A DNA stretch of 7,707 nt from Spirochaetales bacterium. Lineage in GTDB: Bacteria; Spirochaetota; Spirochaetia; DSM-2461. The stretch covers positions 1-7,707 of the forward strand of contig PDRU01000083.1 of the NCBI GenBank assembly GCA_002748225.1, read 5' to 3'. The notes beneath the pieces were generated by a model, which worked only from the letters and a program-made list of their open reading frames with translations, was not told the DNA's origin and did not search any database. Position numbers and translations under genes: made by a program. Of the stretch, positions 6,447-7,707 are shown one piece after another. Position 1 is the stretch's first letter. The number at the start of each line of letters is the position of its first letter.

Positions 6447-7493
6447 ATGAGCAAACGGAAAAAAATGTTCAGCGGCCTTACCGCAGATATCGGAATTGAT
6501 CTTGGAACCTGTAATACACTGATCTATGTCAGGGGCAAGGGTGTTCTCAGCAGTGAACCTTCCGTAGTAGCTGTTGAAAGGGGTACCAAGAAAGTTGTGG
6601 CGGTTGGTCACGATGCCAAAAGAATGCTCTGGAAAACTCCGGGTGAAATTATTGCGATCCGCCCTTTAAGAGACGGTGTTATTGCCGATCTGGAAACAAC
6701 AGAAAAGATGATCCGTTATTTTATCAGCAAGGTGCTCAGCAAAAGATGGATTATCAAACCGCGCATGGTAATGGGTGTACCCTCCTGTATTACGGAAGTG
6801 GAACGCCGGGCGGTGGAAGAGGCTGCCTATAAAGCCGGTGCCAGAGATGTTAAAATTATTGCGGAGTCGCTGGCCGCGGCCATAGGAGCCGGAATTCCCA
6901 TCTTTGAGCCGGCCGGTCACATGGTGGTTGATATCGGCGGCGGAACTACTGAAATTTCCGTTATTTCACTTAACGGAATGGTTGTTACCAATGCCATACG
7001 TCTTGGCGGTGACGCCTTCGATCTGGCCATTATAAAACATGTACGCACCGTCCATAATCTTATTATTGGTGAACAGACCGCCGAACAGCTGAAAATCAAA
7101 ATTGGCAATGCAAGTCCTGAAAAAAATATTGATAAAATGGAAATTAAGGGAACCGACGCCATAACCGGACTTCCCCGGCGTCTTGAAATAGACTCGGTTG
7201 AAGTACGTGAAGCGCTTCAGGAACCCATTAACGCTGTTGTCGAAGAAGTAAAACGCACCCTGGGGCAGACACCTCCCGAGCTGGCCGCAGATATTGTTGA
7301 ACGCGGCATTGTCATGACCGGCGGCGGCTCTATTCTGAAAGGACTGCCCAAACTGCTTTCCAAAGAAACCGGCGTGCCGGTTATACTGGCTGAGGATCCT
7401 CTGCTCTGTGTGGCCATAGGAGCCGGTCAGTACTACGATCACGCAATTGGCAGTACAGGTAACCGGGCGCTTTACGATGCCCTGAGCGGTTAA
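6447..7493 (+). CDS. mreB: Rod-shape actin homologue MreB
   Basis: MreB is a bacterial actin that forms membrane-bound filaments and positions the elongasome for lateral wall growth. The 348-residue length is typical. The actin-fold nucleotide motifs are complete: phosphate-1 loop GIDLGTCNT around D18-N23, phosphate-2 loop DIGGGTTE (162-169), and adenosine motif TGGGS (291-295) within GIVMTGGGSILKGLPKLL. A basic, hydrophobic start (KRKKMFSGL) may serve as a membrane-binding segment. Cys22 stands where Ala is usual in GIDLGTANT; I expect no functional effect. The ATG at 6447 has AGGA (6438-6441) 5 bases upstream. The gene follows the TPR gene after 21 bp and precedes mreC by 7 bp, so the three are likely in one transcription unit. 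An Hsp70 is excluded by the short length and the MreB-specific motifs. Confidence 0.97.
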   Translation: MSKRKKMFSGLTADIGIDLGTCNTLIYVRGKGVLSSEPSVVAVERGTKKVVAVGHDAKRMLWKTPGEIIAIRPLRDGVIADLETTEKMIRYFISKVLSKRWIIKPRMVMGVPSCITEVERRAVEEAAYKAGARDVKIIAESLAAAIGAGIPIFEPAGHMVVDIGGGTTEISVISLNGMVVTNAIRLGGDAFDLAIIKHVRTVHNLIIGEQTAEQLKIKIGNASPEKNIDKMEIKGTDAITGLPRRLEIDSVEVREALQEPINAVVEEVKRTLGQTPPELAADIVERGIVMTGGGSILKGLPKLLSKETGVPVILAEDPLLCVAIGAGQYYDHAIGSTGNRALYDALSG

Positions 7494-7500
7494 CAGGGCC

Positions 7501-7707
7501 ATGGGAGAGCAAGGTAGCAGCGGTATCCGCTCTGAAGCGGTTTTGGCCGTTTTGCTCATTTTTTCAATAGTGCTCCTGCTCTTTACCGGCACCCTGAAAG
7601 ACAAGGATTCGGCTGTACGTTTTTTAGGCGGCTTTATTCAGGGGGCACAGAGAATTGCAGGAGAGGGCAGCGCGCGCATTAAAGACGGTTTCGGCTCTCT
7701 GCGCCGT
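7501..7707 (+). CDS. mreC: Probable MreC, 5' part
   Basis: The frame is open from ATG at 7501 to the window edge (69 codons, no stop). The protein starts with a short polar stretch, then one hydrophobic segment at about residues 13-31 (AVLAVLLIFSIVLLLF). A stretch matching the membrane-proximal part of MreC follows, ending GFGSLRR, which usually leads into the periplasmic coiled coil. MreC is a bitopic scaffold that links MreB to PBP2 and RodA. The call rests on position 7 bp after mreB and on topology; too little is present for a domain match, and another single-pass envelope protein cannot be excluded. AGGG at 7495-7498 is only 2 bases before the ATG, a short spacing, so coupling to mreB translation is plausible. 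Confidence 0.8.
   Translation, partial: MGEQGSSGIRSEAVLAVLLIFSIVLLLFTGTLKDKDSAVRFLGGFIQGAQRIAGEGSARIKDGFGSLRR

Noticed and set aside
6966..7604. 212-codon open frame on the - strand opposite mreB and mreC
   Set aside because: It is antisense to conserved MreB motifs and spans a gene boundary with no domain of its own.
1..7707. Search for mobile elements, CRISPR repeats, tRNA genes, toxin-antitoxin or defence genes
   Set aside because: None seen. All space is taken by core genes and rnpB, and there are no target-site duplications, transposase motifs or spaced repeats.

Overview
The window is ordinary, densely packed bacterial chromosome, with every supported gene on the + strand. The order is mltG (3' part) - dnaG - rpoD - C4 zinc-ribbon coiled-coil protein - rnpB - TPR membrane protein - mreB - mreC (5' part). 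By family knowledge and from memory (no search was run), this order resembles the rpoD-mreB neighbourhood of spirochaetes of the Treponema/Spirochaeta type. The RpoD and MreC sequences also look spirochaetal to me. Phylum is therefore an inference at moderate confidence; base composition is mid-range by eye.

Layout: bases 2-598 encode the catalytic C-terminal part of the lytic transglycosylase MltG. DNA primase follows after 4 bp and primary sigma factor RpoD directly after that, with the dnaG stop overlapping a possible rpoD GTG start. This is the dnaG-rpoD core of the macromolecular-synthesis operon, here preceded by mltG. A COG1579-type zinc-ribbon protein follows 22 bp after rpoD. A short AT-rich spacer with a consensus -10 box then precedes the RNase P RNA gene (about 5160-5487), whose A-type helices can be paired by eye. 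A membrane-anchored TPR protein begins 6-9 bases after the rnpB U-tract, with no visible ribosome-binding site. MreB and the start of MreC complete the window and open the elongasome cluster.

How the genes work together: the left half supplies replication priming and housekeeping transcription, the centre supplies tRNA 5' maturation, and the right half supplies rod-shape and cell-wall synthesis. MltG at the left edge trims nascent glycan strands, so wall genes flank the information-processing genes. The zinc-ribbon and TPR proteins are the two members with no settled function.

I see no mobile element, CRISPR array, defence system or sign of recent transfer, and no candidate for an undescribed multi-gene system. 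The points most worth checking are the rnpB/TPR junction without a Shine-Dalgarno, the long acidic tract in RpoD carrying a near-perfect 36-bp tandem duplication, and the uncharacterised TPR and zinc-ribbon neighbours.
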